NCBI GenBank assembly: GCA_035644475.1
Contig: DASQOL010000030.1
Coordinates: 1 to 64,000 of the forward strand
DNA from: FEN-1219 sp035644475
Lineage (GTDB): Bacteria > Pseudomonadota > Gammaproteobacteria > Steroidobacterales > Rariloculaceae
Direction of reading: 5' to 3'
Length of the DNA stretch: 64,000 nucleotides
A program made the position numbers and the translations under genes. The notes under the pieces were generated by a model. The model did no database searches and was not told where the DNA came from. It was given only the letters and a program-made list of their open reading frames with translations. Positions 46,500-55,202 of this stretch are shown here, in pieces. How positions within the stretch are numbered: position 1 is the first letter of the stretch; each line of letters begins with the position of its first letter.

Positions 46500-49178
46500 T
46501 CACGAGCTGCGCGCGTCCGCGAGGGCTTCGCGCAGCGTTCTACCCAGCCGTTCCGACTGCGCTTCGTCGAGCGGCCTGTGATCGGTCGTCGTCACGAAGA
46601 ACACGTCCTCGGCGCGCTCGCCGACGGTCGCGATCTTGGCGTTCTGCAGGGCCACGCGCTCTTGGTCGAACACCTTCGCGACCTGGAACAGGAGCCCGGG
46701 CCGGTCGCCGGCGACGAGCTCGATGATCGAGCGCGGGTTCTGCGGATCACGCGAGATCGATACTTGAACCGCCGTCGAGAACATTCGCACCTGGCGCGGC
46801 GCGCGCCGCGTGACCTTGAGCGTGTCGCCGCTGCCGCTCGTGAGCGCCTTGAGCAGGCGGTACTTGATCTCCTCGAGCCGCCGGCGGTCGCCGATTGGGC
46901 TGCCGTCGCTCTCGAGCACGCAATAGGTGTCGAGGCTCTGCGCCACCAGCGGCACGATCCGCGCGTCGACGATCGTGAGGCCGAGCTCGTCGAGCACCGC
47001 GGTGGCGCGGACGAACGAGCGAGTCTCCTCGGGCGAGTAGACGGCCACCGACGTGAGGCCTTGCGACACGACGTCGTTGACGTCGACGATGATCGCGCCC
47101 GGGTTCGCGCTCTCGGCGAGCACGCGCGTGTGCCACGCGATCTCCTCGGGGCGGTGCCTTAAGAAATACTCCTCGGTGAACGTCGACCAGATCTGCTGCC
47201 AGCGCTCGGGCGCGAGCCCGGCCTGGGACAGGATTCGCTCGGCTTGCGCCTGGCGGCCCGTGATGAGCTCCTCCTTGTCGATCGGGTTCGACACGCCGCG
47301 GCGCAGCGCGCGGCGCGTCGACTGGTAGAGCTCCCAGAACAGCGTGTCTTTCCACGAGTTCCAGATCTTCGGGTTCGTTCCGCGCACGTCGGCTACGGTG
47401 AGCACGTAGAGGTAATCCAAGTGCGTCTGGTCGCCGACGGTGCGCGCGAACTCGTTGACCACGTTCGGGTCGTTCAAGTCCTTCTTCTGCGCCGTCAGCG
47501 ATAGGAGCAGGTGATGCTTCACGAGCCACGCCACGATTCGCGCGTCGTAGCGGCTCATGCCGTGCTCGAGGCAGAACGCCTCGGCGTCCACGGCCCCGAG
47601 CTCGGAATGGTCGCCGCCGCGCCCCTTGGCGATGTCGTGGAACAAGCCGGCGAGGTACGCGACCTCGGGCTTCTCGAGCCGCTGCATCACCGCGCTGCAC
47701 GACGGGAACTCGTTGTCGAACCGCGGCAGAGCGAAGCGCCGCAGGTTCTCTACGACGAACAACGTGTGCGCGTCGACGGTGTACGCGTGGAACAGGTCGT
47801 ACTGCATGCGGCCGACCACGCGGCCGAACGCCGGGATGTAGAGCCCCAGCACTCCGTAGGTGTTCATCCGCTTGAGCGTGCGCGTGACGCCGTTCGGCGC
47901 GCGCAGGACGTCGAGGAATAGGCGATGGTGCCGCGGGTTCTGCCGGAACTCCTCGTCGATGAGCCAGAGGTGCTGCTTGACGAGCGCGATGGTGCGCGCG
48001 TTGACGCCGCGCAGATCCAGGTTCTGCTCGAGCAGCAGGAATATCTCGAGCAGCGCCGACGGCTCGCGCGCGAACACTTGCTCGTCCGACACCTCGAGAT
48101 AGCCGTTGCGGCTCTGGAAACGCGGCCCGAGCGGCACGGGCGGCTCGTTCTTGTCGAGCAGGATCGCTTCCTCGAAGAGCTGCAGCAGCATCTCGTTCAG
48201 ACGGGAGAGCTCCATCACCGTGCGGTAGTAGCGCTGCATGAGCTGCTCGACCGCGAGAGTGAAGCTCGCGTCCTCGTAGCCGAGCATCGCCGCGAGCTTC
48301 ACCTGGTGGTCGAACAGCAGCCGGTCCTCGCGCCGGCCCGTGAGGAGGTGCAGCCCGAAGCGGATCTTCCAGAGGAATGCCTGCCCGGCCGTAAGGATCC
48401 GGAGCTGGCCCTCGGTGAGGAACTTGTGCTCGACTAAGTCCTCGAGGCGCTTCGCGCCAAAGTGCCGGCGCGCGAGCCAGCTGATCATCTGGATGTCGCG
48501 TAAGCCCCCGGGACTGCCCTTGACGTTTGGCTCGAGGTTGTAGGCGGTGTCGTGATAGCGCGCGTGGCGCGCGATCTGCTCGTCGAGCTTCGCGCGGAAG
48601 AACTCGGCGCTGTTCCACATGCGGTCGGTGCCGATCCGCACGGGGAGCTCGGCGAAGAGCTTCCCTGGGCCGTGCAGCAGCCGCGTCTCCATGAGCGTGG
48701 TGAGCACCGTCACGTCGCCGCGCGCCTGCGCCTCGCAGTCGTCGAGCGTGCGGACGCTGTGGCCCGGCTCGAGGCCGATGTCCCAGAGGAACGTGAGGAA
48801 GCGGCCGATGGCCTCGTCGGTGTTGTTCTCGGCGGCCTTGTCGAGCAGCAGCAGCAAGTCGATGTCGGAGTGGGGATGCAGCTCGCCGCGGCCGTAGCCG
48901 CCGACCGCGACGAGGTCCGCGCTGCCGCGCAGCTCGTCTGCGTAATGGTCCCAGGCCGCGAGGATCACCTGGTCGACGATCTCGGCGCGCGCCCGGACGA
49001 GTGTTTCGATCGGTTCGTTGCGCTTGAAGCGCTCGCTCAGGCGCTCGCTCGCCTCGCGCAAGGCCTCGCGGAACGCGCCGACCGCCGTCGTGTCCCCGCG
49101 CAGCGCGCTCTCGAGCGCCGCGCGATCGATGAGCTCCCGCTTCGGTGCGTCGCTCCGTGGCTCTAGGCTCGTCGCCAC
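46500..49178 (-). CDS. glnD: Bifunctional uridylyltransferase/uridylyl-removing enzyme GlnD
   Basis: The nitrogen sensor that adds or removes UMP on PII proteins according to glutamine level. It has an N-terminal nucleotidyltransferase domain (GGYGRGELHPHSDIDLLLL), an HD domain for UMP removal (GLFHDIAKGRGGDHS), and two C-terminal ACT domains (SVAVYSPEETRSFVRATAVL and IELVAGDRPGLLFQVAKVF). The 892-residue length is normal (890 in E. coli). It lies between map and dapD, as in many gammaproteobacteria. Confidence 0.97.
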   Translation of the reverse strand: MATSLEPRSDAPKRELIDRAALESALRGDTTAVGAFREALREASERLSERFKRNEPIETLVRARAEIVDQVILAAWDHYADELRGSADLVAVGGYGRGELHPHSDIDLLLLLDKAAENNTDEAIGRFLTFLWDIGLEPGHSVRTLDDCEAQARGDVTVLTTLMETRLLHGPGKLFAELPVRIGTDRMWNSAEFFRAKLDEQIARHARYHDTAYNLEPNVKGSPGGLRDIQMISWLARRHFGAKRLEDLVEHKFLTEGQLRILTAGQAFLWKIRFGLHLLTGRREDRLLFDHQVKLAAMLGYEDASFTLAVEQLMQRYYRTVMELSRLNEMLLQLFEEAILLDKNEPPVPLGPRFQSRNGYLEVSDEQVFAREPSALLEIFLLLEQNLDLRGVNARTIALVKQHLWLIDEEFRQNPRHHRLFLDVLRAPNGVTRTLKRMNTYGVLGLYIPAFGRVVGRMQYDLFHAYTVDAHTLFVVENLRRFALPRFDNEFPSCSAVMQRLEKPEVAYLAGLFHDIAKGRGGDHSELGAVDAEAFCLEHGMSRYDARIVAWLVKHHLLLSLTAQKKDLNDPNVVNEFARTVGDQTHLDYLYVLTVADVRGTNPKIWNSWKDTLFWELYQSTRRALRRGVSNPIDKEELITGRQAQAERILSQAGLAPERWQQIWSTFTEEYFLRHRPEEIAWHTRVLAESANPGAIIVDVNDVVSQGLTSVAVYSPEETRSFVRATAVLDELGLTIVDARIVPLVAQSLDTYCVLESDGSPIGDRRRLEEIKYRLLKALTSGSGDTLKVTRRAPRQVRMFSTAVQVSISRDPQNPRSIIELVAGDRPGLLFQVAKVFDQERVALQNAKIATVGERAEDVFFVTTTDHRPLDEAQSERLGRTLREALADARSS

Positions 49179-49191
49179 GCTCAGAACCTAG

Positions 49192-49971
49192 TCACTGGGG
49201 TAACTTAGGGCGGTCGGCGGCGCCGAGGGTCAGGACCTCGTAGCCGCGGTCCGTGACGAGCACGGTGTGCTCCCACTGCGCGGACAACGAGTGGTCCTTG
49301 GTCACGACGGTCCAGCCGTCGGAGAGCAGCTTCACGTCGCGCTTGCCGGCGTTGACCATCGGCTCGACCGTGATCGTCATGCCGGGCACGAGCTCGACCC
49401 CGGTGCCGGGCTTGCCGTAGTGCAGCACCTGCGGGTCTTCGTGAAAGACCCGGCCGATGCCGTGGCCGCAGTACTCGCGCACCACCGAGAACCGCTGCTC
49501 CTCGACGAAGGTCTGGATCACATGGCCCACGTCGCCGAGCCGTGCGCCCGAGCGGATCGTGCGAATGCCGCGCCACATGGCCTCGAAGCACACGCGCGAC
49601 AAGCGCTCGGCGATGATCGACGGCTCGCCCACGAAGAACATTCGGCTCGTGTCGCCGTGAAAACCGTCCTTGATGACCGTGATATCGACGTTGACGATGT
49701 CGCCGTTCTTGAGCACGCGGTCGCTCGGGATGCCGTGGCACACGACGTGGTTGACCGACGTGCAGATCGACTTGGGGAAGCCGCGATAGTTGAGCGGCGC
49801 CGGGATCGCCCCGAGCTCTCCGACGATGTAGTCGTGGCAGACGCGGTCGAGCTCCTCGGTGGAGACACCGGCCTGGACGCGGCTGCCGATCATGTCGAGC
49901 ACTTGGGCCGCCAGACGGCCGGCGACCCGCATCTTGTCCTGCTCTTCAGGCGTTTTGATCGTGATCGTCAT
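49192..49971 (-). CDS. map: Methionine aminopeptidase, type I
   Basis: Removes the initiator methionine from new proteins. Metal ligands of the pita-bread fold are seen in VNVDITVIKDGFHGDTSRMF, the central His in CGHGIGRVFHEDP, and glutamates in MTITVEPMV and SAQWEHTVLV. The ATG at 49971 gives 259 residues and the family start TIKTPEEQDKMRVAGRLAA. It is divergent from rpsB across a 239-bp gap, the standard gammaproteobacterial arrangement. Confidence 0.96.
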   Translation of the reverse strand: MTITIKTPEEQDKMRVAGRLAAQVLDMIGSRVQAGVSTEELDRVCHDYIVGELGAIPAPLNYRGFPKSICTSVNHVVCHGIPSDRVLKNGDIVNVDITVIKDGFHGDTSRMFFVGEPSIIAERLSRVCFEAMWRGIRTIRSGARLGDVGHVIQTFVEEQRFSVVREYCGHGIGRVFHEDPQVLHYGKPGTGVELVPGMTITVEPMVNAGKRDVKLLSDGWTVVTKDHSLSAQWEHTVLVTDRGYEVLTLGAADRPKLPQ

Positions 49972-50052
49972 CTTGGGATGGCAGGCTCGCGGGACCCGGA
50001 TTGCGCAGGCCCGAGCACGCGGCTGCGGAGGGCTCGCGCGGGCGGGTCGACG

Positions 50053-50081
50053 TTGTTGCTGCAAGGGAGCTATGGTATAAA
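50053..50081 (+). promoter_or_regulatory. Sigma-70 promoter for rpsB-tsf
   Basis: TTGTTG at 50053-50058 and TATAAA at 50076-50081 are separated by 17 bp, a good sigma-70 arrangement. It would give an rpsB leader of about 120 bases, long enough for the S2-mediated feedback known in E. coli, though no specific leader fold was checked. Confidence 0.65.
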
Positions 50082-50210
50082 GCGCGCGCCTCGGAGGCAA
50101 CGAACGCTCCGAAGCAAATACACACACGTGTCGCAAACCGCCGGCGGGGTGCCCCGGAAACGGGGTCGTTGACGGGGACGCGTGGAGGATCAACCCAACA
50201 GGAGTGTTCC

Positions 50211-51116
50211 ATGACCGACGTATCCATGCGCCGGATGCTGGAAGCGGGTGTCCATTTCGGGCACCAAACCCGCTTCTGGAATCCCAAGATGTCGCAATTC
50301 ATCTTCGGCGAGCGCAACAAGATCCACATCATCGATCTCGAGAAGACGCTGCCGCTGTTCAAGCAGGCCAGCGAGTTCGTGCGCAGGCTCGTCGCCGACG
50401 GCGGTACGCTGCTGTTCGTCGGCAGCAAACGGGCGGCCAGGGAGGCTGTCGCGGTCGAGGCGGAGCGCTGCGGCATGCCGTACGTGAGCCAGCGCTGGCT
50501 CGGCGGCATGCTCACGAACTTCAAGACGATCCGCCAGTCGATCAAGCGCCTGCATCAGCTCGAAGAGACCACCGAGGCCGGCTCGAGCACGGAGTTTACG
50601 AAGAAGGAGCTCCTCGGCCTGGCCCGTGAGCGCGACAAGCTCCAGCGCGCCCTCGGCGGCATCAAGATGATGGACAACCTGCCTGACGCGGTCTTCATCA
50701 TCGACGTGGGTCACGAGGAGATCGCGGTCAAAGAGGCGGGTAAGCTCAACATCCCCGTGCTTGCGATCGTCGACACGAACTGCTCGCCGGAGGGCATCGA
50801 CTATCCGATCCCGGGCAACGACGACGCGATGCGCGCGATTCAGCTCTACGCGGCGGGCATTGCCGACGCGGTGCTCGAGGGCAAGTCCTCGATCCCCGAG
50901 GTGCCGACGGGCGACGACGAGTTCGTCGAGCTCGACGAGGAAGGCAAGCCCAGGGTCGAGCAGAAGCAGCAGCCCAAGAAGGCCCCGCCGAAGAAGCGCG
51001 GGCGCGTGACCAAGATCCGCTCGAAGGGTGCACCGTCGAAGGCTCCGGCCGACGAGGCCGGCGACGAGGCGGCCGACGCGCCCGACACGGACGGCGGCGA
51101 CTCAGCGGCGCAATAG
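50211..51116 (+). CDS. rpsB: 30S ribosomal protein S2
   Basis: The protein of the small subunit that contacts S1. MRRMLEAGVHFGHQTRFWNP and RWLGGMLTNFKTIRQSI are the S2 signatures. The ATG at 50211 has GGAG upstream at good spacing. The protein is 301 residues, about 60 longer than E. coli S2 (241). The extra C-terminus is a Lys/Pro-rich stretch (KQQPKKAPPKKRGRVTK) followed by an acidic tail ending DTDGGDSAAQ. Confidence 0.97.
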   Translation: MTDVSMRRMLEAGVHFGHQTRFWNPKMSQFIFGERNKIHIIDLEKTLPLFKQASEFVRRLVADGGTLLFVGSKRAAREAVAVEAERCGMPYVSQRWLGGMLTNFKTIRQSIKRLHQLEETTEAGSSTEFTKKELLGLARERDKLQRALGGIKMMDNLPDAVFIIDVGHEEIAVKEAGKLNIPVLAIVDTNCSPEGIDYPIPGNDDAMRAIQLYAAGIADAVLEGKSSIPEVPTGDDEFVELDEEGKPRVEQKQQPKKAPPKKRGRVTKIRSKGAPSKAPADEAGDEAADAPDTDGGDSAAQ

Positions 51117-51146
51117 CCGCGGCACAGTATTTAAGGAGGACTCGCC

Positions 51147-52025
51147 ATGGAAATCACTCCGGCGATGGTCAAAGAGCTCCGCGAGCGAACCGGCGCGGGC
51201 ATGATGGATTGCAAGAAGGCGCTGGTCGAGGCCAGTGGCAACGCCGACGCCGCGGCCGAGGGGCTGCGCAAAGCCGGCCAGGCGAAGGCCGACAAGAAGG
51301 CGTCGCGTGTGGCCGCGGAGGGCCGCGTGGCGCTCAAGAGCAACGTGCCGTCCGGCCGCCATGTGCTCGTCGAGGTGAACTCGGAAACGGACTTCGTCGC
51401 GAAGGACGACAACTTCCGCGGTTTCGTCGAGCAGGTTGCCGACGTCGTGCTCGCGCAGGCGCCGAAGACGATCGAAGACCTGATGCGCGCCAAGCTCGGC
51501 GGGCAGACGGTCGAGGAGGCGCGCCTGGCGCTCGTCACCAAGGTGGGCGAGAACATCAGCGTGCGCCGCTTCGACGTGCTCGATACCAAGTCCTACGTGG
51601 GTAGCTACGTCCACAACGGCCGGATCGGCGTGCTGGTCGAGCTCGAGGGCGGCAACGCGGATCTGGCGCGCGACCTCGCCATGCAGGTTGCGTCGCTCGC
51701 GCCCCGCTACGTGTCGGGCGACGAGGTGCCCAAGGACGTTCTCGACAAGGAGCGGGAGATCATCCTCGCGCAGACCGCGAACGAGAAGAAGCCGCCGGAG
51801 ATCATCGCGAAGATGGTCGAGGGCAGGCTCCGCAAGTTCGTCGACGAGATCACGTTGACGGGTCAGCCGTTCGTCAAGGATCAGGACAAGAAGGTCCGCG
51901 ACCTGCTATCCGCCGCCAAGGCCAAGGTCACGCGGTTCCGGCGCTTCGAGGTCGGCGAGGGTATCGAGAAGAAGACCGCCGACTTCGCCCAGGAGGTCAT
52001 GGCGCAAGTTTCGCAGAGCCGTTAA
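51147..52025 (+). CDS. tsf: Elongation factor Ts
   Basis: Exchanges GDP for GTP on EF-Tu. The N-terminal UBA-like part (MVKELRERTGAGMMDCKKAL) and the EF-Tu contact region (EVNSETDFVAKDDNFRGFV) are clear. The 292-residue length fits (283 in E. coli). AAGGAGGA precedes the ATG. It is co-transcribed with rpsB, 30 bp upstream. Confidence 0.97.
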   Translation: MEITPAMVKELRERTGAGMMDCKKALVEASGNADAAAEGLRKAGQAKADKKASRVAAEGRVALKSNVPSGRHVLVEVNSETDFVAKDDNFRGFVEQVADVVLAQAPKTIEDLMRAKLGGQTVEEARLALVTKVGENISVRRFDVLDTKSYVGSYVHNGRIGVLVELEGGNADLARDLAMQVASLAPRYVSGDEVPKDVLDKEREIILAQTANEKKPPEIIAKMVEGRLRKFVDEITLTGQPFVKDQDKKVRDLLSAAKAKVTRFRRFEVGEGIEKKTADFAQEVMAQVSQSR

Positions 52026-52071
52026 TCTAGACCGCCAATCTAGGCCGTAGACATTGCCAGCCGAGGAGTCC

Positions 52072-52815
52072 ATGGCACAAGGTTCGCCCCCCTATCGGCG
52101 AATTCTCTTGAAGCTCAGCGGCGAAGCCCTGTTGGGTAGCCACCAGTACGGCATCGACCCCGCCGTCATCCGCAGGGTCGCAAGCGAGGTCGCCGAGGTC
52201 ATCGGGCTCGGAGTCCAGGTGGGGCTCGTGATTGGCGGCGGTAACATCTTCCGCGGCGCCGGCTTGGCCGAGGCCGGTATGGACCGCGTCACGGCCGATC
52301 ACATGGGCATGCTGGCCACGGTGATCAACTCGCTCGCGATGCAGGACGCGCTCGAGCGGCAAGGGGCGGTCGCCCGCGTCATGGCCGCGCTGCAAATCCA
52401 CGAGGTCTGCGAGGACTACATCCGCCGGCGGGCGATTCGCCACCTCGAGAAGGGTCGCGTCACGATCTTCGCGGCCGGCACCGGCAACCCGTTCTTCACC
52501 ACCGACACCGCGGCGAGCTTGCGCGCCATCGAGATCGGCGCCGACGTGTTGATCAAGGCGACCAAGGTCGACGGCGTGTATTCCGCGGATCCGATGAAGG
52601 ACCCGAGCGCGACGCGCTACCGGTCGCTGTCGTTCGACCAGGTGCTCGATCAGAAGCTCAAGGTCATGGACGCCACCGCGATCGTCATGTGCCGCGACAA
52701 CGATCTGCCTCTCATCGTGTTCAACTTGAACAACGCCGGCGACCTCATTCGAATCGTCAAGGGCGAGATGCTCGGCACGTCCGTGGCGAACCATCTGTCG
52801 CGCACCGGAACCTGA
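52072..52815 (+). CDS. pyrH: UMP kinase
   Basis: Phosphorylates UMP to UDP, a bacterial-type amino-acid-kinase-fold enzyme. RRILLKLSGEALLG, VGLVIGGGNIFRG and KATKVDGVYSADP are diagnostic. The ATG at 52072 gives 247 residues (241 in E. coli); a TTG at 52054 upstream of GAGGAG is also possible but adds non-conserved residues. It follows tsf by 46 bp. Confidence 0.96.
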   Translation: MAQGSPPYRRILLKLSGEALLGSHQYGIDPAVIRRVASEVAEVIGLGVQVGLVIGGGNIFRGAGLAEAGMDRVTADHMGMLATVINSLAMQDALERQGAVARVMAALQIHEVCEDYIRRRAIRHLEKGRVTIFAAGTGNPFFTTDTAASLRAIEIGADVLIKATKVDGVYSADPMKDPSATRYRSLSFDQVLDQKLKVMDATAIVMCRDNDLPLIVFNLNNAGDLIRIVKGEMLGTSVANHLSRTGT

Positions 52816-52849
52816 GCCCGGAGCCTGAACATGAGCGGTGGAAGGTAGC

Positions 52850-53407
52850 GTGATCAACGACATCAAGAAAGACGCGGACGTGCGCATGCAGAAGAGCGTG
52901 GCCGCGCTCAAAGAGGAGATGAAACGCCTGCGAACGGGGCGCGCGAACGCCGGCCTGCTCGAGCACGTGATGGTCGACTACTACGGCTCGAAAGTACCCG
53001 TGAAGCAGACCGCGAACATCACGGTCGAGGACGCGCGCACGATCGTCGTCACGCCCTGGGACAAGGGCAGCGTAAAGGCGGTCGAGAAGGCGATCATCGA
53101 CTCCAATCTCGGGCTCAATCCGGTCACGGCGGGCCAGGTGATCCGCGTGCCGCTGCCGCCGATGACGGAAGAGCGCCGCAAGGAGCTCGTGCGAGTCGTG
53201 CGGCACGAGGCCGAGAACGGACGCGTCTCCGTGCGCAGCGTGCGTCGCGAGGCGCTGGCCGATCTCAAGGAGCTGCTGAAGGACAAGGAGATCACCGAGG
53301 ACGACGATCGCCGCGCGCAAGAGGACATTCAGAAGCTCACCGACCGCCACGTAGGACAGATCGACGCGCTCTTGAAGGACAAAGAAGCCGAGATCATGGA
53401 ATTCTAA
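52850..53407 (+). CDS. frr: Ribosome recycling factor
   Basis: Splits the post-termination ribosome together with EF-G. The 185-residue length equals that of the E. coli factor. INDIKKDADVRMQKSVAAL, LRTGRANAGLLEHVMVDYYG and the C-terminal LLKDKEAEIMEF are family hallmarks. I chose the GTG at 52850, which has AAGG upstream and aligns with the usual MI(S/N)DI start; an upstream GTG at 52838 would add four residues. Confidence 0.96.
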   Translation: MINDIKKDADVRMQKSVAALKEEMKRLRTGRANAGLLEHVMVDYYGSKVPVKQTANITVEDARTIVVTPWDKGSVKAVEKAIIDSNLGLNPVTAGQVIRVPLPPMTEERRKELVRVVRHEAENGRVSVRSVRREALADLKELLKDKEITEDDDRRAQEDIQKLTDRHVGQIDALLKDKEAEIMEF

Positions 53408-53477
53408 CGAGCGTGCATGTAGCGAGCGTTTAGAACCCCACCGAGCTCTCATTCCCAAGCAGCACTTCGTCGACAAC

Positions 53478-54236
53478 ATGGCCGCCAATCCGGCTCAACG
53501 CAAAGCGAACGTTATCGCGCCGCAACACCTTGCAGTCATCATGGACGGCAACGGCCGGTGGGCGCACCGGCGCGCGTTGCCGCGCCAAGCGGGGCATAGA
53601 GCGGGCATCAAGCCGGTGCGCGCGACGGTCGAGCTGTGCGCGCAGAGCGGTGTCGAGACCCTGACTCTGTTCGCGTTCTCGAGCGAGAACTGGCGGCGGC
53701 CCGTCGAGGAGGTTCGCGGCCTGATGACGCTGTTCGTGGACGCGCTCGAGCGCGAGGTCGCGGAGCTCGACTCGAATGGCATTCGCCTGAAGTTCATCGG
53801 CGATCTCGACGCGCTCAACTCCACGCTGCGGCGGACGGCCGATGCGGCCGTGCGCAAGACGGAGAGCAACACTCGCATGGACCTCGTGGTAGCCGTCGCC
53901 TACGGCGGACGCTGGGATCTCGCCCGGGCCGCGCGCAAGCTCGCGGCGGATGCGGCGGCCGGCAAGCTCGACCCGGAGAAGATCGACGAGGCGGCGGTCG
54001 CCGCCGCGCTGCAGACCGCCGCGTGCCCCAACGTCGACCTCCTGATCCGCACGGGCGGCGAGAAGCGGATCAGCAACTTCATGCTCTGGGAAGTCGCCTA
54101 CGCCGAAGTTTATTTCTCCGACGTCCTGTGGCCCGACTTCACGGCCGCCGAGCTGCGCAAGGCGTTCGAGTTCTATGCGCGCCGGCAGCGGCGGTTCGGC
54201 CGCACCGGGGAGCAGATCGAGGCGGTGGGTTGCTAG
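53478..54236 (+). CDS. uppS: Undecaprenyl diphosphate synthase
   Basis: Elongates farnesyl diphosphate to C55 undecaprenyl diphosphate, the lipid carrier for cell-wall and polysaccharide synthesis. The catalytic Asp23 is in HLAVIMDGNGRWA. FAFSSENWRRP and LIRTGGEKRISNFMLWEVAYAE (split across the second half) are conserved. The 252-residue length is typical. cdsA starts within its last codons. Confidence 0.96.
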   Translation: MAANPAQRKANVIAPQHLAVIMDGNGRWAHRRALPRQAGHRAGIKPVRATVELCAQSGVETLTLFAFSSENWRRPVEEVRGLMTLFVDALEREVAELDSNGIRLKFIGDLDALNSTLRRTADAAVRKTESNTRMDLVVAVAYGGRWDLARAARKLAADAAAGKLDPEKIDEAAVAAALQTAACPNVDLLIRTGGEKRISNFMLWEVAYAEVYFSDVLWPDFTAAELRKAFEFYARRQRRFGRTGEQIEAVGC

Positions 54237-55024
54237 TCACGCGGGTCATTACCGGAGCGATCCTGGGCGGCGCCCTGATCGCCACGGTGTTGTTGTTGCC
54301 GACCCTGTACGCCGCGGCCGTTCTCGCGGCGTTGTGGTTGGCCGGCGCCTGGGAGTGGGCCGGCCTGGCGCGGCTGCGCGGGCCGTACCAGGCGGTTTAC
54401 GTGGCCGTGGTCGCCGTAGGCATGGTGCTCTCGTTCCAGGCGAGCTCGCTGACGGCCACCCCGATGCTGACCGTCGCGATCGTGTGGTGGGCGGTGGCGC
54501 TGGCCGCGCTGCTCAGTGCGCCGCACACCTTCGGGATGCCCGCGGTCGCGGGCGTCGGCCTCGTGGTGCTGCTGCCGTCCTGGCTGCTGCTCGTGCAGCT
54601 CCACGGTGACGGGCCCTCGGGACCCGGGCTCGCCTTGACGGCGCTCGCAATCGTCTGGGCGGCCGACGTCGGCGCCTATGGCGTCGGCCGCCTGCTCGGG
54701 CGGGTGAAGCTCGCCCCCAAGGTCAGCCCCGGCAAGACCTGGGAGGGCTTGGGCGGCGGCGTCGCGCTGGCCGCGGCCGCGGCGTGGGTCGCGGCGCTTC
54801 TTCTGGCGCTGCCGCAGGTGGAGATGGTGATGCTCGGGATCGTGACGGCCCTCGTGTCCGTCGTCGGCGATCTCACCGTCAGCATGTTCAAGCGCAACGT
54901 CGGCCTCAAGGATAGCGGGGCGTTGCTGCCGGGCCACGGCGGAGTCATGGATCGCATCGACAGCCTGACGGCGGCGGTGCCGGTCTTCATGCTCGGCATC
55001 CGTCTGGCCGGCATCGCAGCGTGA
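54230..55024 (+). CDS. cdsA: Phosphatidate cytidylyltransferase
   Basis: Makes CDP-diacylglycerol from phosphatidic acid and CTP at the inner membrane. The C-terminal signature is visible as SMFKRNVGLKDSGALLPGHG followed by DRIDSLTAAVPVF. Seven or eight hydrophobic helices cover the protein. The probable start is TTG at 54230, overlapping the uppS stop, with GAGG upstream; it gives 264 residues. In most relatives dxr comes next, but here 178 bp of non-coding sequence lead straight to rseP. Confidence 0.94.
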   Translation: MLVTRVITGAILGGALIATVLLLPTLYAAAVLAALWLAGAWEWAGLARLRGPYQAVYVAVVAVGMVLSFQASSLTATPMLTVAIVWWAVALAALLSAPHTFGMPAVAGVGLVVLLPSWLLLVQLHGDGPSGPGLALTALAIVWAADVGAYGVGRLLGRVKLAPKVSPGKTWEGLGGGVALAAAAAWVAALLLALPQVEMVMLGIVTALVSVVGDLTVSMFKRNVGLKDSGALLPGHGGVMDRIDSLTAAVPVFMLGIRLAGIAA

Positions 55025-55202
55025 CTTCAGGAACTTGCCGCGCCGTCGCGCGGTCTCTTGATCGAGACGACCGCGGGGATCCCAAAACGAGTTGTATCGG
55101 CGCCACCGGCAGGCTCGCCCTCTGCAACACGCCGGTGACCGGCTAGAATACCGGGCTTTGCCGGCCCCCCGAGGCTGCTCCGCGCTGCTGCTGGATGGAT
55201 CA

